Positions 1-8,219 of a stretch of 54,039 bases of DNA are shown piece by piece. Every line of letters starts with the position of its first letter. Position 1 is the stretch's first letter. The notes beneath the pieces were generated by a model. It saw only the letters and a program-made list of their open reading frames with translations. It made no database searches and was not told where the DNA came from. A program made the translations under genes and the position numbers. Origin of the DNA: Companilactobacillus bobalius (GTDB lineage: Bacteria > Bacillota > Bacilli > Lactobacillales > Lactobacillaceae); the NCBI RefSeq assembly GCF_009764355.1, contig NZ_LNUA01000058.1, positions 1-54,039 of the forward strand, read 5' to 3'.

Positions 1-55
1 AATAAATTGCTAAGGGAATCTCATGGCTGAGCCAATTTTCTTGTTGCTCCGGACT
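1..55 (+). repeat. 3' end of a structured intergenic repeat element (copy E3, cut by window start)
   Basis: These 55 bases align almost base for base with the last ~56 bases of the complete element at 48973-49139, including the ATGGCTGAGC core, the AATTTTCTTGTTG stem strand and the terminal TCCGGACT (48-55). The rest of the element lies upstream of the window. Bases 56-99 after it show no gene. Confidence 0.75.
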
Positions 56-99
56 AAATCCTACTTTGTTAAGTTCATTGTGAAATCTAAATAATAAAT

Positions 100-170
100 A
101 AGAACGGCCTCTATTAAGAGATTCAAGTATGCATAGCTTGAATACTTAATAGAGGCCGTTCTTTTAATTA
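100..170 (-). terminator. Long hairpin terminator of the cyd operon
   Basis: A perfect 19-bp stem (100-118 with 145-163) encloses a second short stem, ATTCAAG/CTTGAAT, and is flanked by T/A tracts. It lies just downstream of cydC on the minus strand. A homologous hairpin with partly compensating changes sits at 13430-13498, so this is a repeated terminator-like element and not a one-off. Confidence 0.8.
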
Positions 171-193
171 AAAATTGTTATCAATGGATGTAA

Positions 194-203
194 CGTTATA
201 ACG
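194..203. other. Palindrome CGTTATAACG, copy 1
   Basis: A perfect 10-bp palindrome directly after the cydC stop. Identical 10-mers occur at 6404-6413 (upstream of cydA), 11937-11946 (inside proC) and 42639-42648. Role unknown. Confidence 0.4.
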
Positions 204-204
204 A

Positions 205-1944
205 CTATAATCCTTGATCCATCTGATAAAGATCACGGAAGTGTTGATTATTTTGATAGAGTTCTTTTGGTGAACCTTGCATTTCAATTTCTTTACTATT
301 GATGAAGACAATTTGATCAACATGATTAACACCTTGTAAATGATGTGTGACCCAAATGATGGTCTTGCCATCTAGTACTTTAAAAATGGTCTTTAATAAA
401 TCATTTTCGGTAATTGGATCTAATCCAACAGTCGGCTCATCCAGTAAAACGATCGGTGCGTCTTGCAATAGAATACGTGCTAAGGCGATTCTTTCTTGTT
501 CACCACCAGAGAAGTGAGAACCATTTTCGCCGACAATGGTGTTATATTTATCGGGTAATGATTCAACTAAATCCTTTAGTCCAACACGTTCCAAAGCTTT
601 TTTAACTTCAGTGTCAGAACGATTTTCATTACCTAAACGAACATTATTCATCAAGGTAGTATTGAATAGGAATGGTTTCTGATTTAGTACGGAATAGATT
701 TTTTCTCGGTTCTTTTGAATCTTATTAACGTTCATACCATTGATGGTAATTTGTCCCTTTTGAGGTGATAAATCACCGAGAATCAATTGTAAGATGGTTG
801 TTTTACCAATACCACTAGGACCTAAGAGAGCTAATTTTTCGCCACGAGTAATCGTTTGTGAGAAGTTCTTAATTAGGATTGGTGAGTCGGCATCATATTC
901 GAAGTTAACGTTATCCAATTTTAATTCTTGAAAGTCTTCGGGCTTCAAATCGACTTGTTCAGGTAAATGATTTTGAATTGGTTTCAAAGTGTTCAAACGA
1001 AGAATGGAATCCTTATAGAGTGGCCATTCCTCAAATCCTTGGCTGACAGGAATAATGGCGTCTGACAGTGGGAAAATGGCTAAAACAACAGCTGAAACAA
1101 AGTTAGCTTGTTCTTGATTGTGAGTCATGGTTAAGTTGGTAAAGATTAGGAAACAAACTGCTAAGGCAACGAAAAATAGTTGTAAAGCAAAGTCACGATT
1201 GCGTCGGAAAGCTTTGGATTTGTTTTTTGACTTATCCAAGTCACCGATATTTTTAGTAGTTAAATTTTGAAAATCTTTTTTACGACCAGAAATAATCCAG
1301 TCATCAACTCCCATAATGTTATCGGTCAACTGAACGTAGAGATCACTTTTAACTTGTTTTTGGTAGGCTCTTCTGGCGCTTTCAATCGTTACAGAAAATA
1401 ATGGAACTAGAAAAACTTCGATAAATAGTAATAAGAAAACGAAGAAGCCAAAGGACGGATTAAAGATTCCTAAAGCAATTGAAGCGATGATTGTTACCAA
1501 GTAAGCTATTACGGCTGGAAAAATAGTTCTTAAATATAAATTTTGTAAGTGGCTGATATCTTCAGACAAAAGTCCCATGATATCACCAGTCTTGTGGTGT
1601 TCATTAAAGAAAGAAGCGTCACTTTCAAGGGTTCTATAAAGTCTAGTTCTTAAATCCGAAGTAACTCGTAAAACCCAATTGTGGCTTTTTAGTCTTTCAA
1701 CGTATTTGAAGACAGGCCGTCCGATACCAAAAGCTCTTGTTAAAAGAATTGGTACGTAAATCAAGAGAATATTGACCGGGTGAGTAGCCGCTTTATCAAT
1801 TGTGTAACCAGAAGTGAACATTAAAGCTGCAGCGCAGAAAGATGTCAGTAGTCCTAAAAGTAAGGCGGTAATCAAAAGTCCCTTGTACTGCTTGATGTAA
1901 GGTTTGACCCAAGTATCATGTTTGAATGTTTTAAAGAAATTCAT
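205..1944 (-). CDS. cydC: Heterodimeric ABC exporter subunit CydC (cytochrome bd assembly)
   Basis: This 579-residue protein is a half-size ABC exporter with an N-terminal six-helix membrane domain and a C-terminal ATPase. Visible ATPase motifs are Walker A GPSGIGKTT (near residue 375), the signature SGGEQERIALAR and Walker B IVLLDEPTVGLD. With CydD it forms the CydDC exporter of reduced thiols and heme-related compounds needed to assemble the cytochrome bd quinol oxidase. The start overlaps the cydD stop by an ATGA junction, so the two are translationally coupled. It is the last gene of cydABCD and ends in the hairpin at 100-170. Length and order fit the family, and nothing appears broken. 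Confidence 0.93.
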   Translation of the reverse strand: MNFFKTFKHDTWVKPYIKQYKGLLITALLLGLLTSFCAAALMFTSGYTIDKAATHPVNILLIYVPILLTRAFGIGRPVFKYVERLKSHNWVLRVTSDLRTRLYRTLESDASFFNEHHKTGDIMGLLSEDISHLQNLYLRTIFPAVIAYLVTIIASIALGIFNPSFGFFVFLLLFIEVFLVPLFSVTIESARRAYQKQVKSDLYVQLTDNIMGVDDWIISGRKKDFQNLTTKNIGDLDKSKNKSKAFRRNRDFALQLFFVALAVCFLIFTNLTMTHNQEQANFVSAVVLAIFPLSDAIIPVSQGFEEWPLYKDSILRLNTLKPIQNHLPEQVDLKPEDFQELKLDNVNFEYDADSPILIKNFSQTITRGEKLALLGPSGIGKTTILQLILGDLSPQKGQITINGMNVNKIQKNREKIYSVLNQKPFLFNTTLMNNVRLGNENRSDTEVKKALERVGLKDLVESLPDKYNTIVGENGSHFSGGEQERIALARILLQDAPIVLLDEPTVGLDPITENDLLKTIFKVLDGKTIIWVTHHLQGVNHVDQIVFINSKEIEMQGSPKELYQNNQHFRDLYQMDQGL

Positions 1945-3674
1945 AGTTGATCACCCCGCATGTTCTTGATTAATTGTGAATAAGCACCGTTATGGTTACT
2001 TAACTCGCTAGGAGTACCTTGTTCAGCAATCGTTCCATTATCCATAACGACGACATAATCCATTTCTTTGATCCAGTGCAGACGGTGAGTGGCAAAGATT
2101 ACCAAATGATTTTGGAATAGTTTTTCCATTGGTTTTTTGAGGGCATATTCAGTTTCGATATCCAGATGGGCCGTTGGTTCATCGAAAATCAAAACGTGAC
2201 GATCATTAGCCAGAAAGGCACGAGCTAACATAATACGTTGTTGTTGACCACCTGAGATACCACGTCCACCTTCACCAATGAGAGTTTGATAACCATCATT
2301 AAGGGTAGCGATGAATTCATCTAAACCGGCATCTGAAGCAGCCTGTTCGATTTCTTCTTGTAAAGCGTCAGGACGGTAAAAAGCAATGTTCTTAGCAATA
2401 GAACCGGCGAATAGATAAGGATCTTGTGGCAAAAAGGTTAACTTATTTTGCCAGTTGGCTTGCTTGAAATTAGCGACTTTTTCTTGATTGATTTTAATAT
2501 CAGCTTTTTCAGGTACGATAAAACCACCAATAGTACGGATTAAAGTCGTTTTACCAGAACCAGATTTACCGATAACACCGATTTTTTGATAACCGTGAAG
2601 ATTCAATTCATCAATATCTAGACTGACTTCATTTTGACCAGTTCCGTTGTATGAGAATTGTAGGTTTTGAATGTCAACTTGTGAGTCTTGATTCCAATCA
2701 AAAGCTTTAAGTTCAGTACTTTCGGATTTACTTGGACGTTCTAGAATTTCAAAAATAGAATTTAAAGCGTTCTTACCATTTAATGTGGCGTGATAGTCTC
2801 CAGAGAAATCTCGTAATGGTAAAAAGTATTCAGGAGCCAAGATCAAAGTAACTAAAGCAGGGAAGAGTGGAAAACTGTTGTTAATTAGGCCTAAACCGAG
2901 GAAGACGGCTAAAATAGCGATGCCTAATGTAGTTAACCAATCGAGCGCAAAAGTTGATAAGATGGCAATTCTGAGGGTATTCATGGTCCGACGACGATAT
3001 TCATCACTAACTGTGTAAATATTCTTAGCATAGCGCTTACTTAGACCCAACATTTTTAGAGTTGGTAGACCCCTTAAAGCATCTAAGAAGTGGTTGGAAA
3101 GGATTGTATATTGTTTGTATTGAGAATCGGCTTTAGCTTGGGCGGCCAATCCTAAAATAATCATGAAGAGTATTACTAGAGGAACAATAATTGTTAAAGT
3201 AATTCCTGAAGCAATATTTTGCATGTAAATATAAATCAATAAAACAGGCGGAATGATGCACATATTCATCATTTTGGTAAAAATCAATTTGAAATAATTT
3301 TCAACTAGATCAATTCCATCAAGGGAAGAGGTAACTAAATTACCAGTACCTTCATCAGAAATCATTTCTGGCCCAGCTTCGTAAACCTTGTTTAGCAACT
3401 GAGAGCGGATATTCTCAGAAGTTTTACTAGCATAACTTTCAACGATTTTGGTATTAATTAGTGTAAAGAAGTGTCTCAAAATAAAAGCAATTGCAAACAA
3501 GATCATCGGATTAATGATGGTCTGTAACGATTTTTGTTCCCACGAATTAACTAGTGCTTCTGCTAAGTACTTACCTTGGAATAAAATAACAAATGCTTGC
3601 AAGAGAGTTAATCCTGCAAGCATCAATAGAAGTTTTTTTGTTCCTGGTAAGCGAAATAAACGCTTATCAATCAT
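1941..3674 (-). CDS. cydD: Heterodimeric ABC exporter subunit CydD
   Basis: This is a 577-residue half ABC exporter, partner of CydC. It has a membrane domain, then Walker A GKSGSGKTT (near residue 371), signature SGGQQQRIMLAR and Walker B HVLIFDEPTAHLD. The frame is open further upstream, but I place the start at the ATG beginning MIDKRLFRLPG. That ATG overlaps the cydB stop (TAATG) and has a GGTGA ribosome site, whereas the longer frame would run about 100 bases into cydB with no ribosome site. Its role in cytochrome bd maturation is inferred from the family and the operon. Confidence 0.93.
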   Translation of the reverse strand: MIDKRLFRLPGTKKLLLMLAGLTLLQAFVILFQGKYLAEALVNSWEQKSLQTIINPMILFAIAFILRHFFTLINTKIVESYASKTSENIRSQLLNKVYEAGPEMISDEGTGNLVTSSLDGIDLVENYFKLIFTKMMNMCIIPPVLLIYIYMQNIASGITLTIIVPLVILFMIILGLAAQAKADSQYKQYTILSNHFLDALRGLPTLKMLGLSKRYAKNIYTVSDEYRRRTMNTLRIAILSTFALDWLTTLGIAILAVFLGLGLINNSFPLFPALVTLILAPEYFLPLRDFSGDYHATLNGKNALNSIFEILERPSKSESTELKAFDWNQDSQVDIQNLQFSYNGTGQNEVSLDIDELNLHGYQKIGVIGKSGSGKTTLIRTIGGFIVPEKADIKINQEKVANFKQANWQNKLTFLPQDPYLFAGSIAKNIAFYRPDALQEEIEQAASDAGLDEFIATLNDGYQTLIGEGGRGISGGQQQRIMLARAFLANDRHVLIFDEPTAHLDIETEYALKKPMEKLFQNHLVIFATHRLHWIKEMDYVVVMDNGTIAEQGTPSELSNHNGAYSQLIKNMRGDQL

Positions 3675-4687
3675 TAATATTTCACCGCATTTTCCCTTGG
3701 ATTTATTCTCTTTGTAAATAGAGAGTATGACCAGATGAAGTATATAGCCACAATTGGAACTAAGATACATGCAACAATTGTCATAATTGTTAACGTGTAT
3801 TGTGAGTTAGCAGCGTTTTTGATTAATATACTGTGTGCTGGATTTGTAGCAATCATGACACGTGGGAATAGTCCATTGAACAATAAGACGATGACCATGC
3901 TGAGTGATAAACCACTACCAACAAAGCTCCAGCCTTCTCTATCCTTTAGGACTCCATAGTAACCTAATAGTGAGAACAAAACAATTAGAGCTGTGATGAA
4001 AAGAGATGTTCCAAATCTCTTAGTAAAAAAGTCTGTTTGTAAGAATACAAGAACAGCAAAGACAACTTCACCTAAGAAGAGAATTGGATATAGAATTTGA
4101 TTTAATTTACGAGCACGTTCGCGTAATGGTCCTTCGATTCTTAATCTGATGAAGTTGAGACCGTGAACGAGTGATAGAAGTACACCTGCGACACCACCAA
4201 CAACAGATAATAGATTGACAACATCGAAGAATTTAGGAAAGGCATCGCCATTGGCATTGATAGGAACACCTTGCACCATACTCAAAAGAATCATACATAG
4301 GAAGAATGGTGGGATAATACTACCAGCAAAGAATGCCCACATCCATAGATTTTTACCAGTTCTAGTTTCGGCATGCTTGTGGAATTCAAATGAAACACCA
4401 CGAAGGATTAAACCAACTAAGACTAATAAGAAGAGAATGTAATAACCTGAGAATAAGGTTGCGTACCAAAGTGGTAGTGAGGCAAACATTGCACCACCAG
4501 CAGTTACTAACCAAGTCTCGTTACCGTCCCAATGGGGACCAATAGTTGACATTAAAGCAGCTCTCTCTTGTTCATCTTTAGCTAGAAATCTAGTTGACAT
4601 TCCAACACCAAAGTCAAAGCCTTCAAGAAAGAGGAAGATTGAAAACAGGAGTCCGATTATGATGAACCATAATGTACTTAGAGTCAT
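3674..4687 (-). CDS. cydB: Cytochrome bd ubiquinol/menaquinol oxidase subunit II
   Basis: This 337-residue membrane protein is CydB, the subunit that stabilises the heme-bearing CydA in the cytochrome bd oxidase. The sequence is a chain of hydrophobic helices with the family start LWFIIIGLLFSIFLFLEGFDFG and a GNETWLVTAGGAMFASLP segment. The start overlaps the cydA stop (ATGA) and the stop overlaps the cydD start, so all four cyd genes are tightly coupled. In lactobacilli the enzyme works only when heme, and usually menaquinone, is supplied. No heme or menaquinone genes are visible in this window. Confidence 0.94.
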   Translation of the reverse strand: MTLSTLWFIIIGLLFSIFLFLEGFDFGVGMSTRFLAKDEQERAALMSTIGPHWDGNETWLVTAGGAMFASLPLWYATLFSGYYILFLLVLVGLILRGVSFEFHKHAETRTGKNLWMWAFFAGSIIPPFFLCMILLSMVQGVPINANGDAFPKFFDVVNLLSVVGGVAGVLLSLVHGLNFIRLRIEGPLRERARKLNQILYPILFLGEVVFAVLVFLQTDFFTKRFGTSLFITALIVLFSLLGYYGVLKDREGWSFVGSGLSLSMVIVLLFNGLFPRVMIATNPAHSILIKNAANSQYTLTIMTIVACILVPIVAIYFIWSYSLFTKRINPRENAVKY

Positions 4688-6126
4688 TTTCCAAAAGCCT
4701 CCCTTGCAAATGGATCAACGTTTTGCTTGGAATCGACTTCTTCATAATATGGACCGTGATGAAGTGTTTGTCTGCAATACCAAACCATAACGCCACCCAA
4801 GAGTGTAAATAGTAAGAAGTAAACGATATTACTGAATAATAGACTAGCAACAGTTGAAGTTGGTGAAACAGCTTGAGCAATTGTAAATAGTCCGTAAACA
4901 ATCCAAGGATAACGACCGAATTCGGTAATAAACCAACCGGCAGAGTTACCGATGAATGGTAGCCAGATAGCAATACCAAGAACAACTAACATCCACTTGT
5001 GATTTTCAATTGTATCTTTCTTCTTACGTGAGAAGATCAATCCAACTAGAGCAATCAGCATAATCAAAGCATCAATACCAGTCATAACTCTGAAGCTCCA
5101 GAATAAAGTCTTAGGTGGAACGAAGTAGTTCATGTCCTTACCAAATTTTTTATCATATTTAGCATGTAATTCTTTGTTAATGGAATTCATACCCTTAACT
5201 GAACCACTGAGTTTATGATAAGCCAAGATACTTAGAACACCTGGAACTTCAATCTTGCCACTTGCCTTATGATCTTTAGCATCGATCAATTCGACAATTG
5301 TCCAAGGTGCAGGATCTTTAGTATCTTCGTAAATACCTTCAGTAGCGGCAAATTTCATTGGTTGATCTTTGATGATTTGTTGTGTTTGAAGATCACCAGC
5401 GCCGGCTGAAAGAAGCGCAAAAATCAAACTAGCCCATAGGCCAAAACGTAATGAAGTCTTGAAGAAGTGATTTTCATCTTTCTTCTTACGTAAAAGACCC
5501 CAAGCACTCATACCTGCAATAACTACAGCAGCAGTCATAAAGGCAGCTAAGATAACGTGTGGGAAGACTTTCCAAAGTTGAGGATTTCTAACCACAGCAC
5601 CAAAATCAGTTAATTGAATTCGGTGTGTTACGTTGTTAATTTTGAAACCTGTAGGATGTTGCATAAAACTATTGGCAGCTAAGATCCAAATAGCGGAAAG
5701 CATGGTACCAATAGATGTCATCCAAATCATAAATGCGTGAACACCTGGTTTGAAACGATCCCAAGTGAACATCCAGATTCCGATGAAGACTGATTCAATG
5801 AAGAAAGCAAGAAGAGCTTCAATAGCAAGTGGGGCACCAAATACATCACCCATAAAACGTGAGTATTCAGACCAATTCATACCAAATTGGAACTCTTGAA
5901 TAATACCGGTAACTATACCAACAGCAAAACTTAGGAGAAAAATCTTTCCCCAGAACTTTGCCATATCTAAATAAACTTTGTCTTTTTTAACGGCGTAAAT
6001 AGTTTCCATGATAGCGACTAAAAAGCCCATTCCGATTGAAAATGGAACAAAGAAGAAATGGAAGACAGTTGTCATCGCAAATTGAAAACGAGCCAAAGAG
6101 ACAATGCTTAAACCCAAAGTAAGCAT
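4684..6126 (-). CDS. cydA: Cytochrome bd oxidase subunit I
   Basis: This 480-residue protein carries the heme and quinol sites of cytochrome bd, which reduces O2 to water with quinol electrons. The N-terminal stretch RFQFAMTTVFHFFFVPFSIG contains the expected heme-ligand histidine, and the GRYPW motif is present (EFGRYPWIVYG). The quinol loop looks short, as in Firmicutes. The frame opens 24 bases earlier, but the start chosen (MLTLGLSIVSL) sits 8 bases after a perfect AGGAGG. It is the first gene of cydABCD, with a sigma-A-type promoter about 70 bases upstream. Confidence 0.95.
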   Translation of the reverse strand: MLTLGLSIVSLARFQFAMTTVFHFFFVPFSIGMGFLVAIMETIYAVKKDKVYLDMAKFWGKIFLLSFAVGIVTGIIQEFQFGMNWSEYSRFMGDVFGAPLAIEALLAFFIESVFIGIWMFTWDRFKPGVHAFMIWMTSIGTMLSAIWILAANSFMQHPTGFKINNVTHRIQLTDFGAVVRNPQLWKVFPHVILAAFMTAAVVIAGMSAWGLLRKKKDENHFFKTSLRFGLWASLIFALLSAGAGDLQTQQIIKDQPMKFAATEGIYEDTKDPAPWTIVELIDAKDHKASGKIEVPGVLSILAYHKLSGSVKGMNSINKELHAKYDKKFGKDMNYFVPPKTLFWSFRVMTGIDALIMLIALVGLIFSRKKKDTIENHKWMLVVLGIAIWLPFIGNSAGWFITEFGRYPWIVYGLFTIAQAVSPTSTVASLLFSNIVYFLLFTLLGGVMVWYCRQTLHHGPYYEEVDSKQNVDPFAREAFGK

Positions 6127-6195
6127 GGTAAAAACCTCCTTAGAACACATAATAAGAACCCTAATATATACAGATTTATCATATGATTAATTAAT

Positions 6196-6223
6196 ATTAT
6201 AAGCAACACATTTGACTTGTGAA
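6196..6223 (-). promoter_or_regulatory. Probable sigma-A promoter of cydABCD
   Basis: On the minus strand TTCACA (6218-6223) is followed by a 16-bp spacer and a perfect TATAAT (6196-6201), about 70 bases before the cydA start. The TTCACAA over the -35 resembles half of a Rex site, but the other half is not conserved. Confidence 0.65.
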
Positions 6224-6333
6224 AAAACGGTTCCATCGTTGAAAACAGTGACATAAATAAAACAATGAATGAACGATGATTGCTTAAATAAAAATACATA
6301 TATAAGATAATATCCTAATTAAAATATAGTCCT

Positions 6334-6349
6334 TTGAAATCGTTTTTAT
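6334..6349. promoter_or_regulatory. Possible CcpA (cre) site upstream of cydA
   Basis: TTGAAATCGTTTTTAT matches the cre consensus WTGNAANCGNWWNCAW at all but one defined position (T for C). It lies about 115 bp upstream of the predicted cydA -35, farther than usual for direct repression. Cyd operons are CcpA-controlled in some Firmicutes, so this is plausible but weak. Confidence 0.3.
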
Positions 6350-6403
6350 CATCATTATTGGCAAGATATTTTTACGAAAAGATACTTTGTTTTAACATAT
6401 TAC

Positions 6404-6413
6404 CGTTATAACG
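6404..6413. other. Palindrome CGTTATAACG, copy 2
   Basis: An exact copy of the 10-bp palindrome at 194-203, here between the LysR stop and the cydA promoter. Two copies therefore flank the cyd operon. Function unknown. Confidence 0.4.
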
Positions 6414-6434
6414 ATATTGGAATGATTAAATTGC

Positions 6435-7325
6435 TTAATTAGTAAGACATTGGTTGGCTTTTATTGCAAAGTTCCAAAATAACTCGACAATTTTAGATGT
6501 GTTATCGTGCTGTTTCATGAATACCAGTTGACTAGTAATCTTTGGTACAAGCGGCACGACTTTAATATTATCAAAACCTGTAAGATCGAATGATTTGTCC
6601 ATTACTATTGAAATACCATCGCCTTGATTAAGCATTTCAAGAATCAAATCGATTCTTTGACCGTTATAAGTGACACGTGGACGTAATTGCAGGTTTTGAA
6701 AAGCTGAATAAAGAGGATTACTCATGCTTATTGTGTTACTTAAAAGTAATAGTGATTCCCTTTTGAGCATATCGGGGGTGATGTAGTCTTGATCAGCCAA
6801 ATGATTATTTTTGGGTACTAAAACAACAAGTCTGTCCATCTCACTGACAATTAAATCATAAGAAGGAAAATCATTATCAAAGATTCTCGTAAATACAATA
6901 TCGACATTTTTTTGATCCAGTGAATGTTCCAATTTATCAACGTTTTCTTCGCTAAACTGTAATCTTATTTTTGGATAACGTTTGGCAAAGTCAGTTATGA
7001 TATGAAATGCTTGATATTGGGATAAAGAGGGCATGCCTTGAATAACTAATGGACGTTCTTCTAACCAGGCTTCGCTTGCAATTAGTTGGTTTAATTCAGC
7101 TTCTTTTTCCAAAACGTTCTTTACTTTAGGCAAAATTAATTTTCCAACTCGAGTTAGTTTGATTTGGCGATGAGCGCGTACAAACAATTTAACGTTCCAA
7201 TTTTTTTCCAAAATCATGATGTATTTTGAAATTGTTGATTGTGATAAAAACATTCTTTGAGCTGTTAAACTGTAATTTTGTGTCTTTGCCAAATCAAGGA
7301 AAACTGCCAATTTTTTAGTATCCAC
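6435..7325 (-). CDS. LysR-family transcriptional regulator
   Basis: This 296-residue protein has an N-terminal winged helix-turn-helix (LAVFLDLAKTQNYSLTAQRM, then SQSTISKYI) and a C-terminal substrate-binding domain typical of LysR regulators. The start is GTG, with TTAGGAG six bases upstream. It is divergent from a DUF554 membrane protein gene, with 121 bp between them holding an inverted repeat (7347-7376). That layout suggests it controls itself and its neighbour. It also lies upstream of cydA in the same direction, but cydA has its own promoter. The effector cannot be predicted from sequence. Confidence 0.85.
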   Translation of the reverse strand: MDTKKLAVFLDLAKTQNYSLTAQRMFLSQSTISKYIMILEKNWNVKLFVRAHRQIKLTRVGKLILPKVKNVLEKEAELNQLIASEAWLEERPLVIQGMPSLSQYQAFHIITDFAKRYPKIRLQFSEENVDKLEHSLDQKNVDIVFTRIFDNDFPSYDLIVSEMDRLVVLVPKNNHLADQDYITPDMLKRESLLLLSNTISMSNPLYSAFQNLQLRPRVTYNGQRIDLILEMLNQGDGISIVMDKSFDLTGFDNIKVVPLVPKITSQLVFMKQHDNTSKIVELFWNFAIKANQCLTN

Positions 7326-7346
7326 CGTATACTCCTAACTATTATT

Positions 7347-7376
7347 ATTCTGAATAGTTTAACACTAAAACAGAAT
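7347..7376. promoter_or_regulatory. Inverted repeat, possible LysR operator
   Basis: ATTCTG (7347-7352) and CAGAAT (7371-7376) form a spaced dyad between the divergent LysR and DUF554 genes. Position and size suit a LysR-type site. This is inference from location only. Confidence 0.35.
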
Positions 7377-7446
7377 TGTTCTTTGTTTTGATGGTTATTA
7401 GACTTTTACTTGTGATTATATTTTATTAAATGCAAGGAGTCTTTCT

Positions 7447-8175
7447 ATGCCAATCGGGATTATAACGAATGTTTGTGCCATCCTTTTCGGTGGAATTGCT
7501 GGAGCCTTAGGCGGTGAAATAATGTCGGATAGTTTTAAAGAAGGTCTTAATATGACTTTCAGTCTCTGTTCGATTTGTATGGGAATTTATGCAATTGCTC
7601 CTATGAAAAATTTAGCAGCCGTTGTTTTTGCTGTCATACTTGGAACTAGTTTAGGAATTATTTTTCATTTGGGAAAAGCTATCAATCGTGGTGCCCAAGG
7701 AATGCAACATTTCATTTCGAAATTTATTAATGCACCATCAGAGATGGATCAAGTAACTTTTGAGACTACGTTAGTAACTGTGATCGTTCTATTTTGTGCT
7801 AGTGGTACAGGAATTTACGGTACCCTTACTGAGGGAATTAATGGTGATGCGACAATTTTGATATCGAAGTCCATTCTTGATTTTTTTGCAGCTGTTATTT
7901 TTGGTGCTAATTTAGGTGCAGTGGTTTCACTAATAGCCGTTCCACAGATTATCATTCTAACAATAATATTTTCTCTTGCTAATTTCATTGTTCCATTAAC
8001 TACGCCTGATATGATTCTTGATTTTAAAGCCACTGGGGGAGTTTTAATGTTAGCCAGTGGTTTTCGGATTACGAAAATTAAAATGTTTCCAACCGCGGAT
8101 ATGATTCCTATCATGATAGTTATTATGCCAATTTCATGGTTATGGACCAATGTTATTGTGCCGTTGATCCATTAA
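7447..8175 (+). CDS. DUF554 family membrane protein (YdfK/YqgA-like)
   Basis: This 242-residue protein is made of six or seven hydrophobic segments. It begins MPIGIITNVCAILFGGIAGA and contains the small-residue-rich pattern of DUF554 proteins (for example GTGIYGTLTEGINGD). The family is widespread in bacteria but has no established function. The ribosome site is AAGGAG, 8-9 bases before the ATG. It is transcribed away from the LysR gene, which is its likely regulator, and ends in a strong shared terminator. Family assignment is fairly sure. Confidence 0.82.
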   Translation: MPIGIITNVCAILFGGIAGALGGEIMSDSFKEGLNMTFSLCSICMGIYAIAPMKNLAAVVFAVILGTSLGIIFHLGKAINRGAQGMQHFISKFINAPSEMDQVTFETTLVTVIVLFCASGTGIYGTLTEGINGDATILISKSILDFFAAVIFGANLGAVVSLIAVPQIIILTIIFSLANFIVPLTTPDMILDFKATGGVLMLASGFRITKIKMFPTADMIPIMIVIMPISWLWTNVIVPLIH

Positions 8176-8219
8176 TAAAAAGACACCAATTCAGATAAGT
8201 GAATTGGTGTCTTTTTATT
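8174..8219. terminator. Bidirectional terminator
   Basis: A perfect 19-bp stem (8174-8192 with 8201-8219) around an 8-base loop, with A/T tracts on both sides. It serves the convergent DUF554 and Q/N-rich genes and overlaps the latter's stop codon. Confidence 0.85.

Noticed and set aside
3675..3770. Longer N-terminus for CydD
   Set aside because: The extension would overlap cydB by ~100 bases, has no ribosome site, and the TAATG junction with GGTGA explains the start.
6217..6223. Rex site at the cydA promoter
   Set aside because: Only one half-site (TTCACAA) is present; the other half does not match, so I do not call it a full site, although redox control of cyd is plausible.
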